Assembly: GCA_944390105.1 (NCBI GenBank)
Contig: CALXOV010000009.1
Location: 1-47,771 of the forward strand
Direction: 5' to 3'
Source of the DNA: an uncultured Succinivibrionaceae bacterium
GTDB taxonomy: Bacteria > Pseudomonadota > Gammaproteobacteria > Enterobacterales > Succinivibrionaceae
DNA length: 47,771 nucleotides
The first letter of the stretch is position 1, and each line of letters starts with the position of its first letter. Under the pieces are notes generated by a model. It saw nothing but the letters and a program-made list of their open reading frames with translations, had not been told where the DNA came from and searched no databases. A program made the translations under genes and the position numbers. Positions 26,998 to 38,570 of the stretch are shown piece after piece.

Positions 26998-27510
26998 ATG
27001 GCATTGAATATCGAAGACAAGAAGGCGATTGTCGCCAGTGTCAGCGAAGTAGCCAAAAAAGCTGTGTCAGCTGTAGTTGCCGATTCTCGCGGCATCGAAG
27101 TTGTCCAGATGACCAAACTCCGTAAGCAGTGCCGCGAAAACAATGTGTATCTGCACATTGTGCGCAATACGCTGCTCGCTCGTGCCGTTGAGGGCACCGA
27201 GTTCGAGTGCATGAAGGATGCCTTCAAGGGCCCGACCATCATTGGTCTGTCCTTAGATCATCCGGGCGCCGCTGCTCGCATCTTCAAGGAGTTTGCCAAG
27301 ACCAACGATAAGTTCCAGGTCAAGGCGCTGGCCTTCGAGGGCAAGTTCTACGAAGGCAAAGACATTGATGTGCTCGCCTCGCTGCCTACCTACGAGGAAG
27401 GCATCGCCCACCTGCTCGCTACCCTCAAGGAAGCGGCAGCCGGCAAGCTGGCACGTACTGTCAAGGCTTATGCTGACAAGCTCGAGGCTGAAGGCGGCGC
27501 TGCTGCTTAA
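26998..27510 (+). CDS. rplJ: 50S ribosomal protein L10
   Basis: 170 residues from the ATG at 26998 ([22 protein letters not shown]), with AGGAG 12 bases upstream. Earlier in-frame codons lie inside the L10 leader and are not used. [47 protein letters not shown] and [15 protein letters not shown] are typical. It anchors the L7/L12 dimers on the ribosome and, with them, represses this part of the operon through the leader. Confidence 0.97.
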   Translation: MALNIEDKKAIVASVSEVAKKAVSAVVADSRGIEVVQMTKLRKQCRENNVYLHIVRNTLLARAVEGTEFECMKDAFKGPTIIGLSLDHPGAAARIFKEFAKTNDKFQVKALAFEGKFYEGKDIDVLASLPTYEEGIAHLLATLKEAAAGKLARTVKAYADKLEAEGGAAA

Positions 27511-27587
27511 TCAGCTGATAAGAGCACACATTTACTTTTTGTTTTTCACAGGACAAAGTCCTGCAACGATTTAAAGGAAAATTAAAA

Positions 27588-27959
27588 ATGGCTTTATCTA
27601 AGGATGAAATCATTGAAGCGATTGCCCAGATGAGCGTTATGGATGTGGTTGAGCTCGTTAAGGCAATGGAAGAGAAGTTCGGTGTTTCCGCTGCTGCTGC
27701 TGTGGTTGCCGGTCCGGCTGCTGGCGCTGCCGCTGCCGCTGAGGAGAAGACCGAGTTCGACGTGACCTTAAAGGAAGTCGGCGCTAACAAGATCGCCGTG
27801 ATTAAGGCCGTACGTACTGCCACTGGTTTAGGCCTGAAGGAGGCCAAGGACTTAGTTGAGTCCGCTCCGGCCAAGATCAAGGAAGGCATGCCTAAGGATG
27901 ACGCTGAAGCCTTAAAGAAGAGCCTTGAAGAGGCCGGCGCTAAGGTTGAGCTCGCCTAA
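27588..27959 (+). CDS. rplL: 50S ribosomal protein L7/L12
   Basis: 123 residues. The N-terminal dimerisation domain ([31 protein letters not shown], seen in parts) is followed by an Ala/Gly-rich hinge of about 20 residues. The C-terminal factor-binding domain has [21 protein letters not shown] and [21 protein letters not shown] lies 8 bases before the ATG. Recruits translation factors to the ribosome. Separated from rpoB by a hairpin-rich 173-base interval. Confidence 0.97.
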   Translation: MALSKDEIIEAIAQMSVMDVVELVKAMEEKFGVSAAAAVVAGPAAGAAAAAEEKTEFDVTLKEVGANKIAVIKAVRTATGLGLKEAKDLVESAPAKIKEGMPKDDAEALKKSLEEAGAKVELA

Positions 27960-27974
27960 TTAAGCTCACACTTT

Positions 27975-28067
27975 CAGGCGGGATTGGCACCAGTCCTGCC
28001 TGACGGCCGCAAGGCCGCTCCAAGATGACCCGATCAGCCCGTTTCTGGGAGATCGGGTCTCGGTGCC
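27975..28067 (+). promoter_or_regulatory. rplL-rpoB attenuator / RNA-processing region
   Basis: Three consecutive hairpins: CAGGCGGGA/TCCTGCCTG (27975-27983, 27994-28002, one G-T pair), CGGCC-GCAA-GGCCG with a GNRA loop (28004-28017) and ACCCGATC/GATCGGGT (28028-28035, 28051-28058). GGCACC (27986-27991) can also pair with GGTGCC (28062-28067), closing the whole set. No T-run follows the last stem, so partial attenuation or RNase III cleavage, as known at this place in E. coli, is more likely than full termination. Confidence 0.7.
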
Positions 28068-28132
28068 TGATAAGACAGTAAGATGCACGCTGCATCTGCC
28101 TACGAACCTATCAATCTGAGGACCCACAATCC

Positions 28133-31100
28133 ATGGTCTACTCGTATACTGAGCAAAAGCGTATCCGCAAGGATTTCGGCAAGAGAGTTAAGGTTTTAGA
28201 TACTCCTTATCTGCTTGCGGTTCAGCTGGATTCCTACAAGCAGTTCATCAGCAACGATCCCTTAAACGAAAACGGCCTGGTAGCTGCGTTCAAATCGGTC
28301 TTCCCGATCAAAAGTTATTCTGGCAGCGCTGAGCTGAGCTACAACAGCTTTCATTTAGGTGAGCCCAAATTCAACGTGCATGAATGCATGATCCGCGGCA
28401 CTACCTATTCAGCTCCGCTCAAGGTTAAGCTGAGCCTGATCCGTTACGAGAAGGATGCGCCTAAGACTGTCAAGGAGCGTATTGATCAGGACGTCTATAT
28501 GGGCGAAATTCCGCTCATGACCGATAACGGTACCTTTATCATCAATGGTACTGAGCGCGTAGTGGTCTCTCAGCTGCATCGCAGCCCGGGCGTGTTCTTT
28601 GATAACGATAAGGGTAAGACCCACCCTGGCCGCATTTTATTCTCCGCACGTATTATTCCGTACCGCGGATCATGGCTCGACTTTGAGTTTGATCACCGCG
28701 ACAATCTGTTCGTGCGTATTGACCGTCGCCGTAAACTGCCGGCTTCGGTGCTGCTGCGTGCTTTAGGCTACAGCACGGAGCAGATTTTAGATATCTTCTT
28801 CGATACGGTGCAGATCGATATTAAGAGCAATAAGATTTTAATGGAGTTAGTGCCTGATCGCCTGCGCGGCGAAACCGCCTCCTTTGATATTATGCTCAAT
28901 AAGAAAGTGCTGGTGGAAAAAGGCAAGAAGATCACTGCCCGTCACATCCGCGAGCTCAAGAAGGCCGGGCAGACTTCGCTTGAAGTTCCGCCTGAATACC
29001 TGCTTGATAAGATTGTAGCCAAGGATTATCGCAATAAGGCCGGCGAGGTGGTGCTCGCGGCCAATACCGTGCTTACCGAGGGCAATTTAAGTGCTATTCG
29101 TGATAACGGTATCAAGAAGTTTGAAATTCTTTACACCAGTCAGGTTGATGAAGGCGCCTTCATTGCCGATACTTTGCGCGCCGATACCACGCGCGACCTG
29201 ACATCCCTCGAGGCCGATCGCTTAGCTGCGCTGTTTGAAATTTATAAGATGATGCGCCCGGGCGAGCCGCCGACGGCGGAAGCTGCTGAAGCGCTGTTCC
29301 ATAATTTATTCTTTGCTGAAGAGCGCTACGATTTATCATCAGTCGGCCGCATGAAGTTTGATACCCGCTTTGTCGAAGATAAGTTCTTCAAGCTAGGTCT
29401 TGAGCGCGCGTTTGCTGACCCGGATTTTGACTTCAATAATGCCGATAGCGGCGTGATTGTCGCCGACGGCTTAATCTATGCCCGCTTCCCGCAGGTTATT
29501 GATACCGTTAAGGCGCACTTAGATGACGGTGAAGTGGAGTGCATGCCGAATACCGTGCCGGAGCGCTGCGCTGACAAAGTGTTAGATTTCCTTGATCACA
29601 CCTTAGTGAAGTTCAAGGATGATCCGATGATCACCGCCGCTGAGCGCTTCGTTTCCAAAGTGAAATTTACCAAGGGCGATGAGAGCTTTGAGTTTGAACG
29701 TTGCGTAATTCTGCCGCTGAATGCGCTGTCTTTAAAGAGCAATGTTACTGAGCTTGAGGGGCTGCAGGCTACTGATGCGCGCGGCAAGGCACTGTCCTTC
29801 CAGCGTCCGGTGCGCGATCGTCACGAGGGCATTCTTACCCACAATGACATCATTAAAGTGATGCGTTACCTCGTTAAGATCCGTAACGGCAAAGAAAGCA
29901 TTGATGATATTGACCACTTAGGCAACCGCCGCATCCGCTCGGTTGGTGAAATGGCCGAAAATCAGTTCCGCATCGGCTTAGTGCGCGTTGAGCGTGCGGT
30001 CAAGGAGCGTTTGTCCTTAGGCGATCTTGACAATACCACGCCGCAGGAGCTCATCAATGCTAAGCCGATTTCGGCGGCGATTAAAGAGTTCTTTGGCTCT
30101 TCGCAGCTGTCGCAGTTCATGGATCAGAACAATCCGCTGTCAGAAGTAACCCATAAGCGCCGTATTTCGGCCTTAGGTCCGGGCGGCTTGACCCGCGAGC
30201 GCGCCGGCTTTGAAGTGCGTGACGTGCATCCGACCCATTACGGCCGCTTGTGCCCGATTGAGACCCCGGAAGGTCCTAACATCGGTCTTATCAACTCGCT
30301 GGCCGTGTATGCACGCTGCAATGACTACGGCTTCTTAGAGACGCCGTACCGTCAGGTTAAAGATTGCCAAGTATCGGATGACTTTGAGTATCTGTCGGCG
30401 ATTGATGAAGGGCAGTTCGTGATAGCCCAGGCTAATACCGATCTAGATGCCAATGGCCGCATTAAGGATGAATACGTACAGTGCCGCTACAAGGGCGAGA
30501 GCGTTGTGCGCAAGGCTACTGATGTGCAGTACATGGACGTGTCGCCGCAGCAGGTTATTTCAGTGGCGGCAGCTTTAATTCCGTTCCTGGAGCACGATGA
30601 CGCTAACCGCGCGCTGATGGGCGCCAACATGCAGCGTCAGGCTGTGCCGACCGTGCGCTCAGAAAAACCGTTCGTTGGTACCGGTATGGAGCGTGCAGTA
30701 GCGGTAGACTCCGGGGTTACCATCATTGCCAAGCGTGGCGGCGTGATTGAGCACGTTGACGGAGCACGTATTGTCGTGCGCGTCAATGAAGACGAGATTG
30801 CGACAGATGGGCATGATGCCGGCATTGATATCTACAATTTAATTAAGTACACCCGTTCCAATCAGAACACCTGCATTAATCAGCGTCCGTGCGTGTCGCT
30901 GCATGAAAAGGTGCTCGCCGGCGACGTGTTAGCTGACGGTTCGTCCACCGATTTAGGTGAGCTGGCTTTAGGGCAGAATATGCGCATCGCCTTTATGCCG
31001 TGGAACGGTTACAACTACGAGGACTCCATCTTAGTGTCCGAGCGCGTGGCGACTAAGGATCGCCTGACTACCATCCACATTCAGGAACTCTCCTGCGTAG

Positions 31101-32611
31101 CGCGCGACACCAAATTAGGGCCCGAAGAAATTACCGCCGATATACCGAATGTGGGTGAGGCTGCGCTCTCTAAGCTTGATGAATCGGGTATTGTTTACGT
31201 TGGCGCTGAAGTGGTCGGCGGCGACATCTTAGTGGGCAAGGTTACCCCTAAGGGCGAGACGCAGCTGACTCCTGAGGAGAAGCTGCTGCGCGCTATCTTC
31301 GGTGAAAAGGCTTCTGAAGTTAAGGATTCGTCGCTGCGCGTCCCTAATGGCGTGTCCGGTACGGTGGTAGACGTGCAGATCTTCACCCGTGAGGGCGTGG
31401 AGAAGGATGCGCGCGCCAAAGAAATTGAAGAGATGCACATTAAGAAGGCCAAGAACGATCTCGATGAAGAGTTCTCCTTCTTGTGCAACGGCATTAAGGC
31501 CCAGGTAGTAAGCCTGCTGGCAAAAAGCGGTGTGAGCGCAGCGCAGCTTGAAGGCCGCGATCTTAGCGACCTCTTGGCGCTGCATTTAAAGGATGATGCC
31601 GCGCAGCGTCAGCTGGAAATTTATGCCGAGCGCCTTGAGGCCTCGCGTCAGGAATATGCCGATAAGTTTGAACAGGCTCGCCGCAAGATCACCGAAGGCG
31701 ATGATCTGACACCGGGCGTGCTCAAGATCGTCAAAGTTTATCTCGCGGTCAAGCGGCGCATTCAGCCGGGCGATAAGATGGCAGGCCGTCACGGCAATAA
31801 GGGCGTTATCTCCAAGATTTGCCCGATTGAGGATATGCCGTTTGATGAGCAGGGTCATCCGGTTGATATTGTGCTCAACCCGTTGGGCGTGCCGTCGCGT
31901 ATGAACATCGGTCAGGTGCTGGAAGTGCATTTAGGTCTTGCTGCTAAGGGCGTGGGCGATCTCATCAATAAGATGTTAATTGAGCAGCGCGCGGTCGGCG
32001 AAATCCGCAAGCTTCTGCAGCAGGTTTACGATCTTGGCAATACCTCGCAGCACGTCAAGCTCGATGAGCTGTCAGATGAGCAGGTAATGACGTTGGCGCA
32101 GAACGTGCGTGACGGCATGCCGGTAGCCACGCCAGTATTCGACGGCGCCGATGAATCCTCTATTAAGGAAATGCTACGTTTGGCAGGCTTGCCCGAGTCG
32201 GGTCAAATGACGCTGTACGATGGCATGACCGGTCTGCCTTTTGAGCGTAAGGTCACGGTGGGCTACATGTACATGTTAAAGCTCAACCACTTAGTGGATG
32301 ATAAGATGCATGCCCGTTCTACCGGCTCTTACAGCTTAGTCACCCAGCAGCCGTTAGGCGGTAAAGCCCAATTCGGCGGCCAGCGCTTCGGTGAAATGGA
32401 AGTGTGGGCGCTGGAGGCTTACGGCGCGGCTTATACGCTGCGCGAGATGCTGACGGTGAAGTCCGATGACGTCAACGGCCGTACCAAGATGTACAAGAAT
32501 ATCGTTGACGGCGTCTATCGCATGGATGCGGGTATTCCGGAATCCTTTAACGTGTTGCTCCGAGAGATCAGATCCCTGGGCATCAACATTGACCTGGTCC
32601 GCAAGGACTAA
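28133..32611 (+). CDS. rpoB: RNA polymerase subunit beta, with a large insertion
   Basis: 1492 residues, about 150 more than E. coli RpoB (1342). Core landmarks are intact: [43 protein letters not shown], the rifampicin pocket [31 protein letters not shown] (seen in parts), [16 protein letters not shown] and the C-terminal [23 protein letters not shown]. In E. coli a short stretch links GRMKF to the ILSKDDI helix. Here about 156 residues stand between GRMKF (405-409) and GILTHNDI (566 on), bases 29360-29827. The extra segment is acidic, has a Cys pair in [12 protein letters not shown] and is in frame with normal codon use. The pocket residues I can compare are wild type for rifampicin. RBS GAGG upstream. 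Confidence 0.97.
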   Translation: MVYSYTEQKRIRKDFGKRVKVLDTPYLLAVQLDSYKQFISNDPLNENGLVAAFKSVFPIKSYSGSAELSYNSFHLGEPKFNVHECMIRGTTYSAPLKVKLSLIRYEKDAPKTVKERIDQDVYMGEIPLMTDNGTFIINGTERVVVSQLHRSPGVFFDNDKGKTHPGRILFSARIIPYRGSWLDFEFDHRDNLFVRIDRRRKLPASVLLRALGYSTEQILDIFFDTVQIDIKSNKILMELVPDRLRGETASFDIMLNKKVLVEKGKKITARHIRELKKAGQTSLEVPPEYLLDKIVAKDYRNKAGEVVLAANTVLTEGNLSAIRDNGIKKFEILYTSQVDEGAFIADTLRADTTRDLTSLEADRLAALFEIYKMMRPGEPPTAEAAEALFHNLFFAEERYDLSSVGRMKFDTRFVEDKFFKLGLERAFADPDFDFNNADSGVIVADGLIYARFPQVIDTVKAHLDDGEVECMPNTVPERCADKVLDFLDHTLVKFKDDPMITAAERFVSKVKFTKGDESFEFERCVILPLNALSLKSNVTELEGLQATDARGKALSFQRPVRDRHEGILTHNDIIKVMRYLVKIRNGKESIDDIDHLGNRRIRSVGEMAENQFRIGLVRVERAVKERLSLGDLDNTTPQELINAKPISAAIKEFFGSSQLSQFMDQNNPLSEVTHKRRISALGPGGLTRERAGFEVRDVHPTHYGRLCPIETPEGPNIGLINSLAVYARCNDYGFLETPYRQVKDCQVSDDFEYLSAIDEGQFVIAQANTDLDANGRIKDEYVQCRYKGESVVRKATDVQYMDVSPQQVISVAAALIPFLEHDDANRALMGANMQRQAVPTVRSEKPFVGTGMERAVAVDSGVTIIAKRGGVIEHVDGARIVVRVNEDEIATDGHDAGIDIYNLIKYTRSNQNTCINQRPCVSLHEKVLAGDVLADGSSTDLGELALGQNMRIAFMPWNGYNYEDSILVSERVATKDRLTTIHIQELSCVARDTKLGPEEITADIPNVGEAALSKLDESGIVYVGAEVVGGDILVGKVTPKGETQLTPEEKLLRAIFGEKASEVKDSSLRVPNGVSGTVVDVQIFTREGVEKDARAKEIEEMHIKKAKNDLDEEFSFLCNGIKAQVVSLLAKSGVSAAQLEGRDLSDLLALHLKDDAAQRQLEIYAERLEASRQEYADKFEQARRKITEGDDLTPGVLKIVKVYLAVKRRIQPGDKMAGRHGNKGVISKICPIEDMPFDEQGHPVDIVLNPLGVPSRMNIGQVLEVHLGLAAKGVGDLINKMLIEQRAVGEIRKLLQQVYDLGNTSQHVKLDELSDEQVMTLAQNVRDGMPVATPVFDGADESSIKEMLRLAGLPESGQMTLYDGMTGLPFERKVTVGYMYMLKLNHLVDDKMHARSTGSYSLVTQQPLGGKAQFGGQRFGEMEVWALEAYGAAYTLREMLTVKSDDVNGRTKMYKNIVDGVYRMDAGIPESFNVLLREIRSLGINIDLVRKD

Positions 32612-32688
32612 AGAACAGCACGAAGCCGCGGCGTAGCCTGTCTAAAGTGCACGCGGCGGCTTGTTATCACTCTACAGGAGAAACTGTT

Positions 32689-35600
32689 GTGAGCATGCAA
32701 AACGGTCAGAATGATGAGAACCTCTTTGAGGGTTTTGGCCCTGTAGCGGGGGCCGCTGCGCAGCAGGACGACTTTTTAGACTTGGGTTTGGGCTCAAGTC
32801 TGACTAAGCTTGCCAACCGCAGCAATGCCTTCAAGCAGCGTCTTGAGGACTTTGACGCCATTAAGATCGGTCTGGCTTCCCCGGAGATGATCCGCGCCTG
32901 GTCCTACGGCGAGGTGAAGAAGCCTGAAACCATCAATTACCGTACGTTCAAGCCTGAGCGCGATGGTCTGTTCTGCGCCAAGATTTTCGGACCGATTAAG
33001 GATTATGAGTGCCTGTGCGGTAAGTACAAGCGCTTAAAGCACCGTGGCACTATCTGCGATAAGTGCGGTGTCGAAGTGACGCAGGCTAAGGTGCGCCGCG
33101 AGCGCATGGGCCATATTGAGCTGGCATCCCCAGTCGCCCACATTTGGTTCTTAAAGTCGCTGCCCTCGCGTATCGGCTTAGTGCTTGATATGAAGCTGCG
33201 CGATATTGAAAGCGTGCTTTATTTTGAAAGCTATGTGGTTACCGATCCTGGCATGACCGAGCTCAATGAGCGTCAGCTGCTTAATGAAGAGCAGTACATG
33301 GAAGCGCTCGAGCAGTACGGTGATGACTTTACCGCCAAGATGGGCGCTGAAGCCATTTTAGAGATCCTGCAGCATATGGATCTGCAGCAGGAGGCTAAGA
33401 CTTTACGCGAGGCCCTAGAGACTACTACCTCGGAGTCCAACCGCAAAAAGTTTTCTAAGCGCTTAAAGCTCTTAGAGGCCTTTATCAGTTCAGGCAATAA
33501 GCCGGAGTGGATGATTTTAACCGTGCTGCCGGTGCTGCCGCCCGATCTGCGCCCCTTAGTGCCGCTTGACGGCGGGCGTTTTGCGACCTCGGACTTAAAC
33601 GATCTGTATCGTCGCGTGATCAATCGTAACAACCGCTTAAAGCGCCTGCTTGATTTAGCCGCCCCTGAGATCATCGTGCGCAACGAAAAGCGCATGCTGC
33701 AGGAATCAGTGGATGCGCTGATGGATAACGGCCGCCGTGGCCGTGCCATCACGGGCTCGAACAAGCGTCCGCTCAAATCGCTGGCTGACATGATTAAGGG
33801 TAAGCAGGGCCGCTTCCGTCAGAACCTGCTCGGTAAGCGCGTTGACTACTCCGGCCGTTCCGTAATTACCTGCGGTCCGTTCCTGCGTCTGCATCAGTGC
33901 GGTCTGCCCAAGAAGATGGCGTTAGAGCTCTTCAAGCCGTTCATCTACGGTCGCTTAGAGCTGCGCGGCTTGGCTCCGACTATCAAGGCGGCTAAGAAGA
34001 TGGTAGAGCGCGAGGATGCGGTGGTATGGGATGTGCTCGATGAAGTCATCCGTGAGCATCCGGTGATGCTCAACCGTGCCCCGACGCTGCACCGCTTAGG
34101 CATTCAGGCCTTTGAGCCGATCTTAATTGAAGGCAAGGCGATTCGTCTGCACCCGCTGGTCTGCCCGGCCTTTAATGCCGACTTTGACGGCGATCAGATG
34201 GCTGTGCACATTCCGCTGACCTTAGAGGCGCAGCTTGAAGCCCGCGCGCTGATGATGTCGACTAACAATATTCTGTCTCCGGCCTCCGGCGACCCGATTA
34301 TTGTGCCGGCGCAGGACGTGGTGTTAGGCTTGTACTACATGACCCGCATGCGTGTCGGTGCGCGCGGTGAGGGCATGATTGTTACCGATGCTAAGGAAGC
34401 AGAGCGTATTTATAAGGCGGGCCTGGCAGATATGCAGGCGCGCATCTGCTGCCGCATTCACTTCTTTGAGAAGAATGCCGATACCGGCGAATACGTTGAG
34501 AAGAATGAACTGCGTTTGACCACCATCGGTCGCGCCATTTTGTCGCTGATTCTGCCCAAGGGTCTGTCCTATGACTTAATTGATCCGCCGGCAGAAGGGG
34601 TGACGCAGGAGAATATCAAGGAAATCTTAAGCCACGAGGATTGGTTTACCCGCGTCTCCAATGTGCCGCTTGGCAAGAAGAAGATTGCCGCGCTGCTCAA
34701 CAGCTGCTACCGTCTGCTCGGCCTCAAAGATACGGTAATGTTTGCCGACCACATCATGTACACCGGCTTCCGCAATGCTGCTATCTCCGGCTCGTCAGTG
34801 TGCGTGGACGACATGCTCATCCCTAAGGAGAAGCAGTCGATCATCGCCGCGGCGCAGAAGGAAGTGATGTCGATTCAGACGCAGTACGAAAACGGTCAGA
34901 TCACTCCGGGCGAACGCTACAACAAAGTGATTGACGTGTGGTCCAACGCCAACGATAAGGTGATGAAGGCCATGATGGCCAATCTGTCGGTGGAAACGGC
35001 TACTAATATTCTCGGTAAAGAAGAGAAGCAGGCTTCGTTCAACAGCATCTACATGATGGCTGACTCCGGCGCCCGCGGCTCACCGGCGCAGATCCGTCAG
35101 CTTGCTGGTATGCGCGGCTTGATGGCAACCCCGGACGGCTCAATTATTGAGACCCCGATTATCGCTAACTTCCGTGAGGGTCTGAACGTACAGCAGTACT
35201 TCATCTCAACTCACGGTGCGCGTAAGGGTCTGGCGGATACTGCACTTAAGACCGCTAACTCCGGTTATCTGACGCGTCGTCTGGTTGACGTGGCGCAGGA
35301 TCTGGTCATTACGGAGTTTGACTGCGGTACCGATGACGGTCTGGATATTACCCCGCATGTTAACGGCGGTGATGTGATTGAGACCTTGCGCGATCGCGTT
35401 TTAGGCCGTACGCTGGCCATCGATGTGATGCGTCCGGGCTCGCAGACTGATGTGCTGCTCCCGGCCGGCACGCTGCTTGACGAAAAGTGCTGCACCATCC
35501 TTGAAGAAGCTAAGGTTGATCGCGTGCGTGTGCGCTCGCCTATTACCTGCAAGACTAAGTACGGTGTGTGCTCAAAGTGCTACGGCCGCGATTTAGCGCG

Positions 35601-37155
35601 CGGTCACTTGGTGAATGCCGGTGAGGCCGTCGGCGTGATCGCCGCCCAGTCCATCGGTGAGCCGGGCACGCAGCTTACGATGCGTACCTTCCACATTGGC
35701 GGTGCCGCTTCGCGTGCGGTAGCCGAGAGCGGTGCGACGGTGCGTAACAGCGGTACCATCCGTATCATGAATGCCAAGACCGTTACCAATACTGAGGGCA
35801 AGGAAATCGTTACTTCCCGTCAGAGTGAGCTCTTGGTGTTAGATGAGTTCGGTGCTTCTAAGGAAAGCCATAAGATCCCGTACGGCGCAGTGCTTGAGGT
35901 TAAGGACGGCGATGCGGTTAAGACTGGCACCACGGTAGCACGTTGGGATCCGCACACCCATCCGATTATTTCGGAAGTGCACGGCCGCATTAAGTACATC
36001 GATATTATCGAGGGTGTGACCGTGGACCGTAAGGAAGACGAGGCTTTAGGTATTTCGTCGATTGAAGTGCGTGAAATTGCCGCGCGTCCGTCGCAGGGTA
36101 AGGAAAAGCGCCCGGCGGTAAAGATTGTGGATGATAACGGCAATGATGTGCTGATCCCGGGCACTACGGTGGCGGCGCAGTACATGCTGCAGGCTAAAGC
36201 CATTGTGCAGCTGCAGGACGGCGCTGAGATCAACATCGGTGATACCATTGCACGTATTCCGCAGAAGGCCGGCGGTACCAAGGATATTACCGGCGGTCTG
36301 CCGCGTGTGGCTGACCTGTTCGAGGCCCGTGCGCCGAAGGAGCCGGCTATCTTAGCTGAGATTTCAGGTACGATTTCCTTTGGTAAGGAGACTAAGAGCA
36401 AGCGCCGTCTCATCATTACTCCGGATGCCGGTGCCGTTGATGAAAGCGGCAATCTGATCCCGGCGCATGAGGAAATGATTTCGCTGTCGCGCAACTTAAA
36501 CGTGTTTGAGGGCGAAAAGGTGCAGCAGGGCGAAATGATCGCCGAAGGTCCGGAGTCGCCGCATGACATTCTGCGTCTGCGCGGCGTTAATGCGGTGGCT
36601 AACTACATCGTCAATGAAGTGCAGGATGTGTATCGTCTGCAGGGCGTGAAGATCAACGATAAGCACATTGAGGTGATCGTGCGCCAGATGCTGCGCAAGT
36701 GCGAGATCTTAGATCCGGGTGACAGCACTGAGTTCCTGCAGGGCGAACAGGCGGAAGTGTCGCATGTGCGCCAGGTCAATGAGCGCTTACTTGCCCAGGG
36801 CAAGAAGCCGGTGCGCTACCGTCACATCCTGATGGGTCTGACTAAGGCGTCGCTGTCCACTGAGAGCTTTATCTCGGCAGCCTCCTTCCAGGAGACTACC
36901 CGCGTGCTGACTGAGGCGGCGGTTGCCGGCAAGGTGGATGAGCTGCGCGGTCTGAAGGAGAACGTGATTGTCGGCCGTCTCATTCCGGCAGGTACTGGCT
37001 TTAAGTACCATCAGCAGCGGCGCGCTGATATTGAGCGTAGCCGGCTGCGCCGTGAGACTGAGGCGCAGAACGTAAGCACCGATGAGCTGCAAAAGCAGTT
37101 AGGTGCGGCCTTAGAGGCTGCCGATGCTGCAGCAGCTTTAGGCGATCTGCATTAA
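32689..37155 (+). CDS. rpoC: RNA polymerase subunit beta', with N-terminal extension
   Basis: 1488 residues, against 1407 in E. coli. I chose the GTG at 32689 because AGGAG sits 8 bases before it. An ATG two codons later is the alternative; the in-frame start at 32647 lies in the rpoB-rpoC spacer. About 50 residues ([17 protein letters not shown]... to [12 protein letters not shown]) precede the conserved [33 protein letters not shown]. Zinc site [20 protein letters not shown], the catalytic NADFDGDQM, the bridge/trigger region with [19 protein letters not shown] and the second zinc Cys set around [13 protein letters not shown] are all present. A hairpin AAGCCGC/GCGGCTT (32623-32629, 32656-32662) lies between rpoB and rpoC. 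Confidence 0.97.
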   Translation: MSMQNGQNDENLFEGFGPVAGAAAQQDDFLDLGLGSSLTKLANRSNAFKQRLEDFDAIKIGLASPEMIRAWSYGEVKKPETINYRTFKPERDGLFCAKIFGPIKDYECLCGKYKRLKHRGTICDKCGVEVTQAKVRRERMGHIELASPVAHIWFLKSLPSRIGLVLDMKLRDIESVLYFESYVVTDPGMTELNERQLLNEEQYMEALEQYGDDFTAKMGAEAILEILQHMDLQQEAKTLREALETTTSESNRKKFSKRLKLLEAFISSGNKPEWMILTVLPVLPPDLRPLVPLDGGRFATSDLNDLYRRVINRNNRLKRLLDLAAPEIIVRNEKRMLQESVDALMDNGRRGRAITGSNKRPLKSLADMIKGKQGRFRQNLLGKRVDYSGRSVITCGPFLRLHQCGLPKKMALELFKPFIYGRLELRGLAPTIKAAKKMVEREDAVVWDVLDEVIREHPVMLNRAPTLHRLGIQAFEPILIEGKAIRLHPLVCPAFNADFDGDQMAVHIPLTLEAQLEARALMMSTNNILSPASGDPIIVPAQDVVLGLYYMTRMRVGARGEGMIVTDAKEAERIYKAGLADMQARICCRIHFFEKNADTGEYVEKNELRLTTIGRAILSLILPKGLSYDLIDPPAEGVTQENIKEILSHEDWFTRVSNVPLGKKKIAALLNSCYRLLGLKDTVMFADHIMYTGFRNAAISGSSVCVDDMLIPKEKQSIIAAAQKEVMSIQTQYENGQITPGERYNKVIDVWSNANDKVMKAMMANLSVETATNILGKEEKQASFNSIYMMADSGARGSPAQIRQLAGMRGLMATPDGSIIETPIIANFREGLNVQQYFISTHGARKGLADTALKTANSGYLTRRLVDVAQDLVITEFDCGTDDGLDITPHVNGGDVIETLRDRVLGRTLAIDVMRPGSQTDVLLPAGTLLDEKCCTILEEAKVDRVRVRSPITCKTKYGVCSKCYGRDLARGHLVNAGEAVGVIAAQSIGEPGTQLTMRTFHIGGAASRAVAESGATVRNSGTIRIMNAKTVTNTEGKEIVTSRQSELLVLDEFGASKESHKIPYGAVLEVKDGDAVKTGTTVARWDPHTHPIISEVHGRIKYIDIIEGVTVDRKEDEALGISSIEVREIAARPSQGKEKRPAVKIVDDNGNDVLIPGTTVAAQYMLQAKAIVQLQDGAEINIGDTIARIPQKAGGTKDITGGLPRVADLFEARAPKEPAILAEISGTISFGKETKSKRRLIITPDAGAVDESGNLIPAHEEMISLSRNLNVFEGEKVQQGEMIAEGPESPHDILRLRGVNAVANYIVNEVQDVYRLQGVKINDKHIEVIVRQMLRKCEILDPGDSTEFLQGEQAEVSHVRQVNERLLAQGKKPVRYRHILMGLTKASLSTESFISAASFQETTRVLTEAAVAGKVDELRGLKENVIVGRLIPAGTGFKYHQQRRADIERSRLRRETEAQNVSTDELQKQLGAALEAADAAAALGDLH

Positions 37156-37202
37156 GTTCAAACTGCGGTTGAGGCGGCAGCTTAAGGTGGCCGCTTATCT
37201 TC

Positions 37203-37240
37203 AAAGCCCGAAGGCGCGTGATGCCCTCGGGCTTTGTGCT
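37203..37240 (+). terminator. Terminator of the rplKAJL-rpoBC operon
   Basis: AAAGCCCGA (37203-37211) pairs with TCGGGCTTT (37227-37235), with a further GGC/GCC pair inside the loop. Only a short T-rich tail follows (TTTGTGCTTAATT). Confidence 0.8.
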
Positions 37241-37252
37241 TAATTAAGCGCC

Positions 37253-37282
37253 TTGGCACGCACTGCTTGCGTGCAGTACAAT
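37253..37282 (+). promoter_or_regulatory. Promoter of ridA-tusDCB
   Basis: TTGGCA (37253-37258, five of six) and TACAAT (37277-37282, five of six) with an 18-base spacer, about 25 bases before the expected leader and 33 before the ridA ATG. Confidence 0.75.
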
Positions 37283-37314
37283 CAGCACGTTGCAATTATT
37301 GAGGAATAAAAAAC

Positions 37315-37698
37315 ATGAGTATTAAAGTACTGCAGACTCCTAACGCTCCGGCCGCTATCGGTCCGTATGTTCAGGGCAAGATTGCTGGCGGCTTTCTTTA
37401 CGCCTCCGGTCAGATCCCGCTAGACCCGGTCAGCGGCGCGGTAGTCGGCACTACCATCACTGAGCAGGCCGAGCAGGTGATGCGCAATGTGTGCGCATTA
37501 ATTGAAGCAACTGGCGGCAGTGTGGCGCAGGTGGTCAAGAGCACTTGCTTCCTGCATGACATTGCTGACTTTGGCGCCTTCAATGAAGTCTATGCCAAGT
37601 ATTTTGGTCAGGCCGCGCCGGCCCGCTCCTGTGTTGGCGGACTAGATTTGCCTAAGGGCGTGCTGTGTGAAGTTGAAGTCGTCGTCTACTTAGGCTAA
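37315..37698 (+). CDS. ridA: RidA-family reactive enamine/imine deaminase
   Basis: 127 residues. MSIKVLQTPNAPAAIGPYVQG, FLYASGQIPLDP, the central VVKSTCFLHDIADF and the active-site Arg and Glu in APARSCVGGLDLPKGVLCEVEVV match RidA. It destroys 2-aminoacrylate and related imines formed by PLP enzymes, which otherwise damage enzymes such as those of branched-chain amino acid synthesis. RBS GAGG is 9 bases before the ATG. tusD begins at the very next base after the stop, so it is the first gene of a four-gene operon. Confidence 0.93.
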   Translation: MSIKVLQTPNAPAAIGPYVQGKIAGGFLYASGQIPLDPVSGAVVGTTITEQAEQVMRNVCALIEATGGSVAQVVKSTCFLHDIADFGAFNEVYAKYFGQAAPARSCVGGLDLPKGVLCEVEVVVYLG

Positions 37699-38034
37699 AT
37701 GCAGACCCTAATGGTGTTGCGCCGCGCGCCGAGCGCGGCGATGCTGACGCAGTGCCTGCATCTGCTCCAGGCATTATCGGCCGCTAGATTTAACGTAAAT
37801 GGGGTCTTTTTGCTGGGTGAGGCAGTTGCGCTGGCGCACCCCGATTGCACTCTTGCGCCAAAGGCTGTGCTCCTGAATTGGGCATTAGAGCAAAAGCTTA
37901 TGCTGTACTGCTGCGGCCGCGCCGCAGCGCAGCACGGAGTGGATGTCAATCAGCTGACCGCGCCTTTTGTACCCGGCGGCTATTTCAAGCTCCTGACTAT
38001 GCTGCAGGATAGCGCGCGCTTGGTGGAAATCTGA
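37699..38034 (+). CDS. tusD: Sulfur relay protein TusD
   Basis: 111 residues, somewhat shorter than E. coli TusD (128). DsrE-type fold with VFLLGEAVALAHPD and the site MLYCCGRAAAQHGVDVN, whose Cys corresponds to the sulfur-carrying Cys78 of E. coli TusD; C-terminal GYFKLLTMLQDSARLVEI. Accepts sulfur from TusA and passes it via TusE to MnmA for 2-thiouridine in tRNA. Its ATG follows the ridA stop directly and its own stop overlaps the tusC start by one base (TGATG). Confidence 0.85.
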   Translation: MQTLMVLRRAPSAAMLTQCLHLLQALSAARFNVNGVFLLGEAVALAHPDCTLAPKAVLLNWALEQKLMLYCCGRAAAQHGVDVNQLTAPFVPGGYFKLLTMLQDSARLVEI

Positions 38035-38339
38035 TGTTGACTATAGTGTTAAGCGCTGCCCCTGATCATGAGCTCTTTTCCCAAGGCTTAGATTGTGCGT
38101 TAAACGCTGCGGACGGGAGCGAGCCCTGTCAGGTGATCATTACCCCGCCGCTGCTTGAGGCCTTGCGTACGCTGCCGGAAGATAGTCCTACGGTAAAGCA
38201 GCTGCATCAGCTCGATCTCTTTGCTATTCCTACCAGCTGCGCGTTAAAGCCATGCGCGCTCTTGGCTTTTGCTACAGTTTTAAGTGCCGCACAATGGGCG
38301 CAGCAGCTGCGCGACAGCCGCCATGTGCTGGTGTTTTAA
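38034..38339 (+). CDS. tusC: Sulfur relay protein TusC
   Basis: 101 residues. A divergent DsrF-type sequence: TIVLSAAPDHELFSQGLDCALNAA at the start, matching the 'STAPHG..AGREGLDALLA' start of TusC, then LDLFAIPTSCALKP and a C-terminal LRDSRHVLVF like the E. coli ANYDVILRF end. Shorter than E. coli (119). The assignment rests largely on its place between tusD and tusB; it would form the TusBCD hexamer. Confidence 0.8.
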   Translation: MLTIVLSAAPDHELFSQGLDCALNAADGSEPCQVIITPPLLEALRTLPEDSPTVKQLHQLDLFAIPTSCALKPCALLAFATVLSAAQWAQQLRDSRHVLVF

Positions 38340-38354
38340 GCTACAGATTAGATT

Positions 38355-38570
38355 ATGCTTCATCTTATTTTTTCTAAAGCCGCGCTGCAGCGTTGCACCG
38401 CGTGTCTGCAACCTGATGATGAGCTATATTTAAGCTTTGAAGTAGCGTTGACGCCTGTAGAGCTGACGGCGCTGCGCTTGCGCTGCGCGGCGGTCATGAA
38501 ACTTGATGCAGACGGCATGGGGCAGCTTACGCAGCGCCTTAAGCATGCGGTGGCAGTATCTTGGTATTAG
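38355..38570 (+). CDS. tusB: Sulfur relay protein TusB
   Basis: 71 residues, short even for TusB (95 in E. coli). Begins MLHLIFSKAALQRC, as TusB begins MLHTLHRS, and has the LQPDDELYLSFEVAL segment matching 'LSEGDELLLLQDGV'. C-terminal LTQRLKHAVAVSWY is the remnant of the last helix and strand. Last gene of ridA-tusDCB. A GCTGCAG/CTGCAGC hairpin (38581-38599) follows the stop without a T-run. Confidence 0.75.
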   Translation: MLHLIFSKAALQRCTACLQPDDELYLSFEVALTPVELTALRLRCAAVMKLDADGMGQLTQRLKHAVAVSWY

